A stretch of 62,942 nucleotides of DNA from JBFMDN01 sp040753915 (GCA_040753915.1 JBFMDN010000032.1:1-62942), one strand, 5' to 3'; positions 16,868 to 25,823 are shown, numbered from the stretch's first letter. Program-made: numbers and translations. Notes: generated by a model from the sequence alone, not told the origin.

Positions 16868-17617
16868 ATGTATGCTCTCGGGATCATTATCTTCCTGATC
16901 ATTATTTTTCTGTTCATGGCCATTAAAGTGCTCAACGAGTACGAGAGGGGGGTTATCTTTCGTCTCGGCCGGGTCATCGATCACAAGGGTCCCGGACTTA
17001 TCATTCTGATCCCCGTGATCGATCGCATGGTACGAGTCAGTCTGAGGACCGTTGCCATGGACGTTCCCCCTCAGGATGTCATAACCCGTGATAATGTCTC
17101 CGTGAAAGTGAACGCGGTCATCTACTTTCGCGTCATGGACCCTACCAAAGCGGTCATCGAGGTGGAAAACTACCTCTATGCCACGTCTCAGCTCGCGCAA
17201 ACCACTCTCAGGAGCGTGTGCGGCCAATCAGAGCTCGACGAGCTCCTGGCTGAGAGGGAAAAGGTGAACATGGAAGTCCAGGAGATCCTCGATCGTCACA
17301 CTGATCCCTGGGGAGTGAAAGTCAGTATGGTCGAGGTGAAGCACATAGACCTACCGGCGGAAATGCAGCGTGCCATCGCGAGACAGGCTGAAGCCGAGCG
17401 TGAGAGACGCGCGAAAGTGATCAATGCAGAAGGTGAATTCCAGGCTGCGGCACGGCTCAAAGAAGCCGCGGACATTATTGCAGCTCAACCCACAGCTCTG
17501 CAATTGCGGTTCTTGCAGACTCTCGTGGAGGTCTCAGCGGAAAAGAACTCCACAACCATATTCCCTGTTCCGATAGATTTGCTCGAACCGTTCCTGAACA
17601 AGAAAAAGGAGTCGTAG
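16868..17617 (+). CDS. Slipin / stomatin-like SPFH protein
   Basis: Membrane scaffold protein of the SPFH (band 7) family and the usual partner and substrate of NfeD. The 249-residue product has an N-terminal hydrophobic hairpin (MYALGIIIFLIIIFLFMAIK), then the band 7 domain (about 20-200) with EYERGVIFRLGR, KGPGL and DVPPQDVITRDNVSV, and a coiled-coil rich in Ala/Glu/Arg (RQAEAERERRAKVINAEGE). Start ATG 16868 follows AAGGAGGCAGATCA, a near-perfect ribosome-binding site. It sits directly after nfeD on the same strand. Confidence 0.94.
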   Translation: MYALGIIIFLIIIFLFMAIKVLNEYERGVIFRLGRVIDHKGPGLIILIPVIDRMVRVSLRTVAMDVPPQDVITRDNVSVKVNAVIYFRVMDPTKAVIEVENYLYATSQLAQTTLRSVCGQSELDELLAEREKVNMEVQEILDRHTDPWGVKVSMVEVKHIDLPAEMQRAIARQAEAERERRAKVINAEGEFQAAARLKEAADIIAAQPTALQLRFLQTLVEVSAEKNSTTIFPVPIDLLEPFLNKKKES

Positions 17618-17700
17618 CACCACATCGGCCGGCGGCAATTTTTGAGCCGGGTTGAATGGTTGTCGCCGCTGCCTCAGCCCTGGAACGGAGATATGGAACA

Positions 17701-18123
17701 ATGACGGGCGTGCTCGTTCGTTGGCTCATCACTACCTTAGCGGTATTGATAGTGACTCGAATTCTGTCCGGTGTGACGATAGATAGCGCATCCTCAGCGC
17801 TTCTTGCGGGGGCCATCCTGGGTGTGCTCAACGCGTTGGTTCGCCCGCTGCTCATTCTTCTCACCTTGCCCCTGACAATTGTAACTCTTGGTTTCTTTAT
17901 TCTTGTGATAAACGCGCTCATGTTCCAACTGGCCGGCGCACTGGTCCCTGGCTTTCACGTCGCTTCCTTTTGGTCTGCTTTCTTTGCATCCATCATAGTC
18001 AGTATCGTCTCTTGGCTTGCGAGTCTTATCATTGCAGGAGGCGGAGGGGAGCGAACCGTCATAGTGCGGCGCTGGGGAGATACCATAGACTTGAGCCGTG
18101 ACAGGGACGGAAGGTGGAGATAG
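17701..18123 (+). CDS. YvlD-like four-helix membrane protein (phage holin family IV type)
   Basis: A 140-residue protein with four hydrophobic segments and the family pattern GAILGVLNALVRPLLILLTLP followed by ITIVTLGFF-like and NALMFQL segments (PF04020-like). The function of these proteins is not settled; several are linked to envelope stress. The C-terminal tail (RTVIVRRWGDTIDLSRDRD) is hydrophilic. I choose ATG 17701 (GGAG upstream) over the in-frame ATG at 17656 because it gives the usual N-terminus. It lies 83 bases after the slipin gene, as part of the same envelope cluster. Confidence 0.82.
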   Translation: MTGVLVRWLITTLAVLIVTRILSGVTIDSASSALLAGAILGVLNALVRPLLILLTLPLTIVTLGFFILVINALMFQLAGALVPGFHVASFWSAFFASIIVSIVSWLASLIIAGGGGERTVIVRRWGDTIDLSRDRDGRWR

Positions 18124-18202
18124 GGGCTGTGCACCCGATGAAATACGCTAACAGGACAATCACTCGTCTTCCGCTTTTTCGCGTTTCCCGGCCTATCTAT
18201 CC

Positions 18203-19378
18203 ATGGTGATCACCGGTCTCGAAAGGGTGCTTCGTGATCCAGCCCTGCTTCAGGATGCCGGCAGGCTCGGGTTGTTGTACAACCACGCCTCGGTGGATTC
18301 GAGTTTCCGGCCGGCCCCTGAGATCTTAGACCGCGCATTCCCGGGGCGGATAACAACACTGTTCGGGCCGCAGCACGGTGCAACGGGAACCGAGCAAGAT
18401 AACATGATCGAGACTGATCACAGTGAACATCCACGTCTCGGAATTCCTGTGTACAGTCTTTACTCCAGCCGCAGAAAACCCACGGCTCCGATGTTGAGCT
18501 CCGTGGATACGGTGCTTGTAGATATGCAGGACGTAGGGACGCGGGTCTATACCTTTGCCACAACGGTGCTCTATCTCATGGAAGCATGCGCGAAAGAAGG
18601 GAAGCAACTTATCGTCCTGGATAGACCGAACCCGATCAACGGCGTGGATGTGGAAGGAAACGTTCTCGATCCGCGGTTCGCTTCCTTTGTGGGACCTCAC
18701 CCGATTCCGATGAGGCACGGGCTCACTCTTGGCGAGCTCATGGGGTATTACAACGAGGTGCATTCAGTAGGATGCGCCCTAAAAGTCATCTCTGTCGAAG
18801 GATGGGATCGGCGCTCGTACTTCGAAGAGACGGGTCTTCCCTGGGTGATGCCGTCTCCCAATATGCCCGGTGTCGAGACTGCCGTGGTCTATCCGGGCCA
18901 GGTCATTCTCGAGGGAACAGATCTTTCGGAAGGCAGAGGAACGACAAGGCCGTTCGAGATGTTCGGTGCCCCATATCTGGACCCGGCCGCAATCCAGAGA
19001 GAGCTCGATCCCACAGCACTTGAGGGAGCTGTCCTGCGCGAAACCTATTTCAAGCCCACGTTCAACAAGTGGATGGGCCATACTTGCCGAGGATTCCAGA
19101 TCCATGTGACAGACAGGCGGGCTTACCGTCCTTATAGAGCCGCCCTCGCCATACTCTCTGCCATCCGGAAGCTATATCCGGATGAGTTTCGGTGGAAAGA
19201 TCCCCCGTACGAGTACGTATACGATGCCCTGCCCATTGACGTTATCCTGGGAGACTCTGCAGTGCGAGAAGGCATCGAGCAGGGTGTTTCCATTCGCGAG
19301 ATGGAACGGGAATGGGAAGGGCCGCTTGAACAATTCCGAAGAGAGAGGACCCCATTCCTGCTCTATCCGGTTCAGTGA
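18203..19378 (+). CDS. NamZ-like exo-beta-N-acetylmuramidase (DUF1343)
   Basis: A 391-residue protein matching DUF1343/NamZ, which in Bacillus subtilis releases N-acetylmuramic acid from peptidoglycan fragments. Recognisable blocks are LLYNHASVD, FGPQHGATG, the glutamate region around LVDMQDVGTRVYTFATT, LDRPNPING, PHPIPMRHGLTLGEL, PSPNMPG and EGTDLSEGRGTTRPFE. No signal peptide is visible at the chosen start, so a cytoplasmic role in muropeptide recycling is likely. The start ATG has no strong ribosome-binding site. It follows the nfeD-slipin cluster; a repeat-rich region begins right after the stop. Confidence 0.88.
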   Translation: MVITGLERVLRDPALLQDAGRLGLLYNHASVDSSFRPAPEILDRAFPGRITTLFGPQHGATGTEQDNMIETDHSEHPRLGIPVYSLYSSRRKPTAPMLSSVDTVLVDMQDVGTRVYTFATTVLYLMEACAKEGKQLIVLDRPNPINGVDVEGNVLDPRFASFVGPHPIPMRHGLTLGELMGYYNEVHSVGCALKVISVEGWDRRSYFEETGLPWVMPSPNMPGVETAVVYPGQVILEGTDLSEGRGTTRPFEMFGAPYLDPAAIQRELDPTALEGAVLRETYFKPTFNKWMGHTCRGFQIHVTDRRAYRPYRAALAILSAIRKLYPDEFRWKDPPYEYVYDALPIDVILGDSAVREGIEQGVSIREMEREWEGPLEQFRRERTPFLLYPVQ

Positions 19379-20028
19379 AGTTACGTCACTCGGACGGGGC
19401 GAGGGAAGGACATGGAGAAACGGACTCTTGACTCGTCGGGTACATGCACCGCGGCGAGAATAATGACGTGTATTGACGCAACGCAGGTTCCCTGATCGCG
19501 GTGGCACACGCTGAGAACGGTGGCGGGTGGGCTGTCTTCAAGCAAGGGCGGGTTTCAGAAAATGTTTCAAAACTCGGGACACACCAACAATCGTAGCACG
19601 ATTGAGCGTCGATGCGTGGAAAGGCACCCTCACCCCAACCTTCTCCCAGAGAGAGAGGGAGCCGTAAAGATCCCCTTTCCCCCGCTTCGGGGGAGAGGGT
19701 CAGGGTGAGGGGGTGTGCCACGATTATCACAGACTGCTGACTTTTGAGACACTTTCTTCAAGCCCGCCCGCAACGCAAGGATGTCGGCGCTACGAAGAAA
19801 AGAATAGGGCGACCGGTGGCCGCCGTCGACGGGTCCGGCGAACCACGAGATTTTACTGCATTCCGGCATACGCTGGAGTACAGAAGATTCTCATGGGCCG
19901 TTGTGACTGCAAGGTCATGGACGTTTACGAAATGGCGTATTAAATGGTGTTTCGCGAGCCAACCAGTTTTGATTTGATCCCCACAGGCAAAAGTGGGGCC
20001 ATCAGGATGAAGGTTTAAGGAGGCTGGT
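19379..20028. other. Intergenic, dispersed repeats, no supported gene
   Basis: About 650 bases of repeat. At 19563-19650 lies the CAAAACTCGGGACACACC block that recurs at 62722-62810. It continues into a long imperfect palindrome of CACCCTCACCCC and GGGGTGAGGGTG type (about 19625-19715) with an inner CCCCCGCTTCGGGGG hairpin. The last 40 bases carry the ribosome-binding site of the next gene. Confidence 0.6.
19563..19650 (+). repeat. Dispersed repeat, copy shared with the right end
   Basis: Begins TTTCAAAACTCGGGACACAC and runs through TCGTAGCACGATT and GCGTCGATGCG to CACCCTCACCCCAACC. The same sequence, with only a few differences, is at 62718-62805 in the same orientation. GTAGCACGAT has no coding signal. 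Confidence 0.85.
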
Positions 20029-21228
20029 ATGAAAACAATGGTGCAGGCATTGGCAGCGACTGCGTTCGCGTTTCTGATAGCCCTGTTTCCAGCAAGCCTG
20101 AAAGCTGCCGATGTGCCTGAGGCTATCCTGATCGGGGCCACGGTTTCTCAAAGCGGGCACTTCTCGTCCGAGGTAGGGCCGTTCAAGCAGTTGATGGAAG
20201 CGTGGGCTGATACGGTCAACAAGAAGGGCGGCATCAAGCTGGCAAAGTATGGCAAGAGCCTTCCGGTGAAATTCGTTATCTACGACGATAAGAGCGATCA
20301 AGCCACTGCAAAGAAATACTACGAACGACTGGCCACCGTTGATAAAGTGCATCTCATGTTCGGCCCGTACAGCAGCCCTCTTACGTTCGCTGCAAGCACC
20401 GCGAGCGAGAATCACAAGATTCCTTTTATAGCCATTTGCGCCAACTCACCAAAGATCTATGAACGGGGCTTCAAATGGCTGGTGGGGGTGATCGACCTGG
20501 GCCCGCGATATACGTGGCGATACTGGGACATGATCAAGGCCGCTGGAAGCGCGAAGACCGTTTCCTTTGTGGTGGAGGACACGCTGCACCCGTTGGGTGT
20601 GTTTGAGGGGTCACAGAAGCTGGCAAAGGACGCAGGTCTCGATGTGATCACCAGCGACATCATCCCGGCGGACACTCGCGACTTCACCCCTGTTATCACA
20701 AAGCTCAAAGCGCAAAGCCCGGACATCGTGTACGTCTCCTCGAACATTCCCTTTGCGGTCAATTTTATGAAACAGGCCAGAGAGTTGCAGCTCGATGCCA
20801 AGGAGTTTCATTGCATTCACCACAGCGGTGTGTTCAGAGACTCACTCGGAGAAGACGCAGAGTACGTGGTCGGCCAGTCGTACGCCGTGGAAGGCATGAA
20901 GCTCGGTGACACCCTATTGATGGAGGAAGTGCTCGGGAAATCGAAGATATCGGAACCTATGTATCCGTGGGCTCCTGCGTACGTGGCAGCATTCGAGATA
21001 GCCCAGGCTGCGTTGGAAAACGCTGGAACGCTTGAAAATCAGGCCATTATGGACGCGCTAAAAGGTTTGAAGCTGGAAACGGTCTTGGGTACGGCTGAGT
21101 TTCACCCGACCGGCTATGGGACTATCAACACCTATCCATCGCAGATACAGAAAGGCAAGTACGTGGTCATATGGCCGAGAGACATTGCTACCGGAACCCA
21201 CGTGTATCCGCGACCGGCGTGGAAATAG
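20029..21228 (+). CDS. ABC transporter periplasmic substrate-binding protein, LIV family
   Basis: Periplasmic ligand-binding protein of a branched-chain-amino-acid-type (HAAT) ABC importer. The 399-residue precursor has a signal peptide (MKTMVQALAATAFAFLIALF, cleavage after about residue 25, KAADVPEA), followed by a Peripla_BP_6 fold: ILIGATVSQSGHFSSEVG, FGPYSSPLT (substrate-site region) and PDIVYVSSN. ATG 20029 follows AAGGAGGCTGGT. It opens the livH-livM-livG cluster. The ligand cannot be read from sequence; LIV-type proteins also take amides, urea and aromatic acids. Confidence 0.9.
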   Translation: MKTMVQALAATAFAFLIALFPASLKAADVPEAILIGATVSQSGHFSSEVGPFKQLMEAWADTVNKKGGIKLAKYGKSLPVKFVIYDDKSDQATAKKYYERLATVDKVHLMFGPYSSPLTFAASTASENHKIPFIAICANSPKIYERGFKWLVGVIDLGPRYTWRYWDMIKAAGSAKTVSFVVEDTLHPLGVFEGSQKLAKDAGLDVITSDIIPADTRDFTPVITKLKAQSPDIVYVSSNIPFAVNFMKQARELQLDAKEFHCIHHSGVFRDSLGEDAEYVVGQSYAVEGMKLGDTLLMEEVLGKSKISEPMYPWAPAYVAAFEIAQAALENAGTLENQAIMDALKGLKLETVLGTAEFHPTGYGTINTYPSQIQKGKYVVIWPRDIATGTHVYPRPAWK

Positions 21229-21250
21229 GGTCGGAGACCGGAAGGTTGCC

Positions 21251-22123
21251 ATGTCCGCTGATGCGATCCAACTCTTGGTGGGAGGCGTTCTTCTCGGTGG
21301 AATCTACGGATTGGCCGCGTTCGGCCTTTCCATAAGCTTTGGTGTTCTGAACGTGCTGAATCTTGCCCACGGCGAGTTCTTGATGCTCGGGTCTCTGGCG
21401 AGCTACTCAGCATTCGTCCTGTTGGGAATAAATCCGTTCGTCTCCGCATTGCTTGCCATTCCCGTGTTTGTGCTTCTGGGCGTTGCCATCTATACGTTGC
21501 TGTTGAAACCCGTGAGCGACAAGCCGCCTCAACAGCTTCTTACCGCCTCCATTCTGGTAACACTGGGACTTTCTCTTGTCATCGAGGATCTTACGGCTCT
21601 TTTCTGGGTAAGGCCCGTGACGGGGATCGATTATTCGCTACCTGCGGTCCAGGTGGGGCCGGTGATCGTTTCATCTCTCAGGCTCCTCATCCTCTTGTTT
21701 ATCTGCTTCCTGGCGATGGCCCTGCAAATCGGTCTGAAAAAGACATTCACAGGGAAAGCGATCCGGGCAATCGTTCAATCGCGGGAGGGGGCCAAGATTG
21801 TCGGTATCCCGATCTCCCGCGTATCAGCGCTCACCTTTGGTCTGGGAGTGGCCTTGGCGGCTTCTGCCGGGGTTTTCTACGTGACACTCTTCACTGTCAC
21901 CCCTGCGATGGGGCTTCCGTTGACCGTCAAGTACCTGTGCGTAGTGGTCCTTGGAGGCCTGGGAAGTCTCGTCGGGTCGGTGATCGGGGGGCTCGTTCTC
22001 GGAGTGGCCGAGGTCTTGACTGCCTACTACATTGGTGCCGAGTGGTCCCCGTGCATTGCCTTCGCCCTGCTGGTCTCCATACTTGTCGTCCGGCCCTGGG
22101 GATTGTTTGGGCAGAGTGCATGA
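21251..22123 (+). CDS. livH: LIV-type ABC transporter permease (LivH)
   Basis: Inner-membrane permease of the HAAT importer, 290 residues with about eight hydrophobic segments. Family blocks are GIYGLAAFGLSISFGVLNVLNLAHGEF, GKAIRAIVQSREGAKIVGI and GGLGSLVGSVIGGLVLG. ATG 21251 matches the family N-terminus; an upstream in-frame start at 21116 lies inside the binding-protein gene and is rejected. It begins 22 bases after that gene and overlaps livM by four bases (ATGA). Confidence 0.92.
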   Translation: MSADAIQLLVGGVLLGGIYGLAAFGLSISFGVLNVLNLAHGEFLMLGSLASYSAFVLLGINPFVSALLAIPVFVLLGVAIYTLLLKPVSDKPPQQLLTASILVTLGLSLVIEDLTALFWVRPVTGIDYSLPAVQVGPVIVSSLRLLILLFICFLAMALQIGLKKTFTGKAIRAIVQSREGAKIVGIPISRVSALTFGLGVALAASAGVFYVTLFTVTPAMGLPLTVKYLCVVVLGGLGSLVGSVIGGLVLGVAEVLTAYYIGAEWSPCIAFALLVSILVVRPWGLFGQSA

Positions 22124-23082
22124 ACGGAGCCGCCGGCCATCTCCGACCTCTCTGGCTTCTGGCTGCCGCGGGCCTGATATTGTCGGTCTTGCCCTGGGTG
22201 GTCAGCCCTTACGTATTGGTCTGGATCTTTCTCCTCTGCGTGTACCTCACCCTTGCGGCAAGCTACGACATAGTCGGGGGATACATGGGGTACATGAATC
22301 TCGGACATTCCACCTTCTTCGGCCTGGGAGCGTACGGTACGGCCATTCTTCTCAATCACGGGTACGGCCTGCCGATGGCCGCGGCCGGCGGAGTGATCGT
22401 TTCTATCTGCTTTGCCGCGCTGGTAAGTTATCCGCTCTTCCGATTGAGGGGGGCATACTTCGCTCTGGGAACATTCGGCATGATCAGCCTCGTCGAGGTC
22501 CTAATCAACAATCTTCGAAATCTCACCGGTGGGTCAGGAGGTATATCGACCCCCCCGGGAGATAACACGGTCCCAGCATATTATCTTTCGGTGTTGATCG
22601 TGGCCGCAACGCTGACATTCAGCTATCTCATTTCCCGCTCCCGGTTCGGTCTCGCCCTGTTCAGCATTCGCGAGGATGAGGAAGTGGCTCGTTCTTTGGG
22701 GGTACCGACGAGCCTCTACAAAGCGCTGGCCCTGGTATTCAGCGCGATACCGGCGAGTCTCGTTGGCGGAGTGTATGTGTGGTGCGTAACATACATCAGC
22801 CCACCGGCTGCTTTCGGCCTTGAAATAGCCCTGAGCCCCATAGTCATGGCCATGCTTGGCGGCACGGGCACGCTTTTGGGTCCTTTCCTGGGGGCACTGT
22901 TCCTCACATCATTACAGGAACTGCTTTGGACCAAGATGCCTTACCTGCACCTAACGATCTATGGGGGGATATTGGTCACGATCGGGCTGTTCATGCCCGG
23001 CGGGATTGTCCGAGCTCGCTGGTTCCGGCCCGTGCTTGACGCTCTGGGAGTTGGGGAGAAGATGCGGTATCTCGATCTGTAA
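22120..23082 (+). CDS. livM: LIV-type ABC transporter permease (LivM)
   Basis: Second permease of the importer, 320 residues and about nine hydrophobic segments. Family blocks are YDIVGGYMGYMNLGHSTFFG, RGAYFALGTFGM, NLTGGSGGI, REDEEVARSLGV and MAMLGGTGTLLGP. The start codon overlaps the livH stop; the longer reading from 21937 is out of place inside livH. livG begins 26 bases downstream. Confidence 0.92.
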   Translation: MNGAAGHLRPLWLLAAAGLILSVLPWVVSPYVLVWIFLLCVYLTLAASYDIVGGYMGYMNLGHSTFFGLGAYGTAILLNHGYGLPMAAAGGVIVSICFAALVSYPLFRLRGAYFALGTFGMISLVEVLINNLRNLTGGSGGISTPPGDNTVPAYYLSVLIVAATLTFSYLISRSRFGLALFSIREDEEVARSLGVPTSLYKALALVFSAIPASLVGGVYVWCVTYISPPAAFGLEIALSPIVMAMLGGTGTLLGPFLGALFLTSLQELLWTKMPYLHLTIYGGILVTIGLFMPGGIVRARWFRPVLDALGVGEKMRYLDL

Positions 23083-23108
23083 CACCTGAACGGAGGAGCC
23101 GATTCTCG

Positions 23109-23867
23109 ATGGCGCCATTGCTGGAATGCAGGGACGTTACCAAGATTTTTGACGGGCTGATTGCCCTGGCACAGGTGCGCCTCGAGCTGGAGCCGGGGGA
23201 CATCCTTGGAGTGATCGGCCCGAACGGAGCGGGAAAGACGACGCTTTTCAATGTGATTTCCGGCTTGGTGAGACCCACATCGGGAAAAGTCTTCTACAAT
23301 GGCAAAGAGATCACAGGGCTCGGATCGAACAAGATCTGCCGTCTGGGAATTGCCAGGACGTATCAGCTTGTTCGGCCGTTCGCTTCGTTGACTACTTTGG
23401 AAAATGTGCTGGTGGGCGCAAGCTTTGGACGAGACCGATTACTTCCGTTTAGAGAGCGAGTCGCTCGTGCTCGCGAGGAGCTCGATTTTGTCGGTCTTCA
23501 CGAAAGAGCGGACGAGCCCGCTGCAAATCTGACCCTTTTGGACAAGAAGCGGTTGGAAATCGCGCGCTGTTTGGCCACCGGCCCGAAAGTGCTCCTCCTC
23601 GATGAAGTAATTGCGGGTCTCACCGCGAGCGAAGTACTGAACATCATCGCAACCGTTCGAGACATCCGAAAAAGGGGCATAGCCGTCATCATGATCGAAC
23701 ATGTGCTCAAAGTGGTGATGGAATTATGCCGGACGGTCATGGTGCTCAACTGCGGTTCGACAATCGCGTACGGCTCGCCAGGTGAGGTGGTTAACAATCC
23801 GAGAGTGATCGAAGCATACCTGGGAACGTCAGATTCCCTCCACCGAGGCGCAGGAGCACGAGTTTGA
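23109..23867 (+). CDS. livG: LIV-type ABC transporter ATP-binding protein (LivG)
   Basis: One of the two ATPases of the importer, 252 residues. Walker A GPNGAGKTT, Q-loop region RTYQLVRPF, a signature of the form LTLLDKKRLEIARCLA, Walker B VLLLDEVIAGL and switch His IEHVLK are all visible. The Walker B run has EV where EP is usual (DEVIAGL), a known variant in this branch. The ribosome-binding site GGAGGAG lies about 11 bases upstream. The partner ATPase livF should follow, but only a short remnant is present. Confidence 0.9.
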   Translation: MAPLLECRDVTKIFDGLIALAQVRLELEPGDILGVIGPNGAGKTTLFNVISGLVRPTSGKVFYNGKEITGLGSNKICRLGIARTYQLVRPFASLTTLENVLVGASFGRDRLLPFRERVARAREELDFVGLHERADEPAANLTLLDKKRLEIARCLATGPKVLLLDEVIAGLTASEVLNIIATVRDIRKRGIAVIMIEHVLKVVMELCRTVMVLNCGSTIAYGSPGEVVNNPRVIEAYLGTSDSLHRGAGARV

Positions 23868-23901
23868 GAACGTTGCCGTTGCGTACGGCCAGGTGCAGAT
23901 A
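23863..23901 (+). pseudogene. livF: Remnant of livF N-terminus
   Basis: In the +1 frame relative to livG, starting over its last codons, 13 codons read FENVAVAYGQVQI. This closely matches the conserved LivF N-terminus (xxENVxVxYGxVxx). No start codon lies in frame after the preceding stop. The homology then stops and the frame continues into palindromic repeat sequence (AGGCGCAGGC and GCCTGCGCCT at about 23965-23992) to a TAA near 24050. No Walker A follows. I infer that livF was deleted from about codon 15 onward. Confidence 0.6.
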
Positions 23902-24076
23902 GGGTTGCGTACTTTCTTCAGCCGTGTTCAGGGAAGGGCGGGTTTGCCCCCCGTCCACACAAGAGGCGCAGGCTGGAACGCCTGCGCCTCAACGGTGCCC
24001 TTCCTGCGGATAGGTCGGCTCCGTCGGTGCGGACAACTACTGTTTCTATAACTTCGCGGACGGATCAGCGGAGGGA
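23902..24076. repeat. Palindromic repeat replacing livF
   Basis: Contains the inverted repeat AGGCGCAGGC-TGGAA-GCCTGCGCCT-like hairpin (about 23965-23992), flanked by GGGAAGGGCGGG- and CCCTTCCTGC-type complementary segments (about 23932 and 23998). The symmetric structure looks like a REP-type element that marks the livF junction. Confidence 0.5.
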
Positions 24077-24292
24077 TCATTCAAGGAGCATCTCTTCATA
24101 GGGTTCACGCCCGTGCTTTCTCACGAAGCTTTCATGCGCGATCTTGTACCCTTCTTCCGGTCCGGCAAGGTTCCTTTTGGATTTCAACTCTGTCTCAAGG
24201 GCAACCTTCGCTTTGGCCAGGAGCGTGACATCCCCATCCCTCGCAGCCTGATCTACCCATTCCATGGCTTTGAGCACTTCGGATCTGTTCAT
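24077..24292 (-). CDS. Small conserved-looking protein, unknown function
   Basis: A 71-residue, charged, mostly helical protein: MNRSEVLKAMEWVDQAARDG, an alternating Lys/Ala/Glu middle, and KHGREPYEEMLLE at the end. ATG 24292 sits six bases after AAGGAGG, an excellent ribosome-binding site (a GTG directly before it is closer and less likely). No cysteines and no membrane segment. I do not recognise the family. It is convergent with the truncated liv operon and stands alone before selC. Confidence 0.65.
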   Translation of the reverse strand: MNRSEVLKAMEWVDQAARDGDVTLLAKAKVALETELKSKRNLAGPEEGYKIAHESFVRKHGREPYEEMLLE

Positions 24293-24503
24293 CACAGGCC
24301 TCCTTCGGTACGTATTCGCCCTCTTAAGCAGAGGTTAGATCATTTCCGTGTCATGATCAAGTGCATCGGGGATCGATGTACCATTGAGTCTCTGGAGACA
24401 GCGTGATCTCACACCATCTCTATCGGTCCATCCCATTCCTGGATCTACTCGGGTGGGGAGCGAACAGGGGAGTATTGCCGACAGGAATTGTGAACGACAT
24501 GCC

Positions 24504-24601
24504 TGGCGGAGGTGCATGGGAATCGAACCCACCCAGAACGGTACTAGCGCCCTGCTGACGGTTTTGAAGACCGCGGAGCCCACCAGGACTCTTCCACCTC
24601 C
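24504..24601 (-). tRNA. selC: tRNA-Sec (anticodon TCA)
   Basis: Selenocysteine tRNA on the minus strand, read from 24601 down to an encoded CCA at 24506-24504. The anticodon loop CTTCAAA carries TCA at 24567-24565, closed by a five-pair stem. The T loop is TTCGATT with stem GTGGG/CCCAT. A long variable arm (about 22 bases, CAGCAGGGCGC and onward) and the acceptor GGAGGTGG opposite GCACCTCC fit the long tRNA-Sec shape, though the eighth acceptor pair reads G-G. Discriminator is G, as in known selC genes. It implies that the organism makes selenoproteins; I found no selA, selB, selD or in-frame UGA gene in this window. Confidence 0.93.
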
Positions 24602-24697
24602 TCCTGCCGAGTGCCCCCCATACTATACACCCTTATGAGGCATCCGTGAAGGTTGTTACTGTTCGGAATCGCGACTTCCACGCACGATCTCTCCTAC

Positions 24698-25654
24698 TCA
24701 GAAGAATGTCCTGAGCCCTGTCACAATGGACTCCCATTGCCCCCTGAACGCCAGAGACATCTCGTTATGCGCAGAGAATCCGCAGTGAGAGCAATCCGAC
24801 GGACCACGGTTCTTGAGATAACATCCGTGAAGAATTGTTCCATCAGGCTCGGCATTTGCCAGGAGCCGATCCTCGCACGTCCAGAAAGGCTTCTTTAACT
24901 CCCCGAGACTCCTAAAGGAATTGGCTACGGGGTATCCCTCCTGCTTGAGACGTATAAGCTCGTCCAGCACTACTCTCCTGTCCTCCGCCGGAACGAAGAG
25001 GGGGTCGGGAAGTCCCTGATACGGATAATGGAATTGCACGGTTACCCCTGCTACCCTTCCCCGCAGTAGCCAGACGAGCTCGGGAATCACCCGGATATTC
25101 CTTGCGTTGATAGTAGTGCTAACGAAGGCGTCTCCGCGACCCTCCACATCAAGGTTCTTCATCACACGGTCGAACACACCTCTGCCGCGAATGGAATCGT
25201 GCACAGCGCGGTTTCCATCCAAGCTCACCCAGGTTCTGTGCAAAGGAAGGTGGCTCCAGGGAAAAACCCCGTTTGTCGTCATGCAAACACTCCGAAATAG
25301 TTGCCGAGCCGCATCGATGACATGAGCAATATCCTTTTTGCCGTCCCGCCAGAGAAGGGGCTCTCCGCCTTCTAAGATAAGTATTTTGACGCCCATCCTA
25401 CTCAACCGGCGGAGCGTTTCGAGGACACCGTCGAAACTCTGTTCCGGACCCGTTCGTCGCCAATAGGGACAGTGCGTGCACTGTAGGTTGCACCGATGGG
25501 TTATCTTGTACCCTGCGAGCACAGGCGATACGGTAAGCTGGAGGTTGTGTGCAAGAAATGGCAGAGCAAAGGAGCACGCACCCGCAGCTCGAGAAACAAG
25601 AGCCTTGATAGGGTATTTCCGACGAGGCCGACCGGACGGCTCAGTCCCGGGCAT
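24698..25654 (-). CDS. Radical SAM protein with C-terminal cysteine motif
   Basis: A 318-residue radical S-adenosylmethionine enzyme. The cluster motif is CNLQCTHC (about residue 59), followed by the GGE motif LEGGEPLLW. A C-terminal set CYLKNRGPSDCSHCGFS could bind a second Fe-S cluster, as in SPASM-like proteins. The N-terminal 45 residues are basic and end in a hydrophobic stretch (GACSFALPFLAHNLQLTV). ATG 25654 follows AGGGAGGGACT and is preferred over the in-frame start at 25744. The overall shape resembles PqqE/HpnH-like enzymes, but the substrate is unknown. It lies close to selC and is divergent from ogt. Confidence 0.82.
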   Translation of the reverse strand: MPGTEPSGRPRRKYPIKALVSRAAGACSFALPFLAHNLQLTVSPVLAGYKITHRCNLQCTHCPYWRRTGPEQSFDGVLETLRRLSRMGVKILILEGGEPLLWRDGKKDIAHVIDAARQLFRSVCMTTNGVFPWSHLPLHRTWVSLDGNRAVHDSIRGRGVFDRVMKNLDVEGRGDAFVSTTINARNIRVIPELVWLLRGRVAGVTVQFHYPYQGLPDPLFVPAEDRRVVLDELIRLKQEGYPVANSFRSLGELKKPFWTCEDRLLANAEPDGTILHGCYLKNRGPSDCSHCGFSAHNEMSLAFRGQWESIVTGLRTFF

Positions 25655-25823
25655 AGTCCCTCCCTTGCCCTTTCGTGATATAGTGATCATGCTCACTCCC
25701 GGGAGCGTGATTGCTTTCCATGACCACGATACCGGCGTCTTCACAGACCCCGCACCGGGGTCTGACTACAGCCCCGGCAAAATTCCTCAGGTTCCTCAAG
25801 AATCGAGAAACAAGGAGCCGTCC

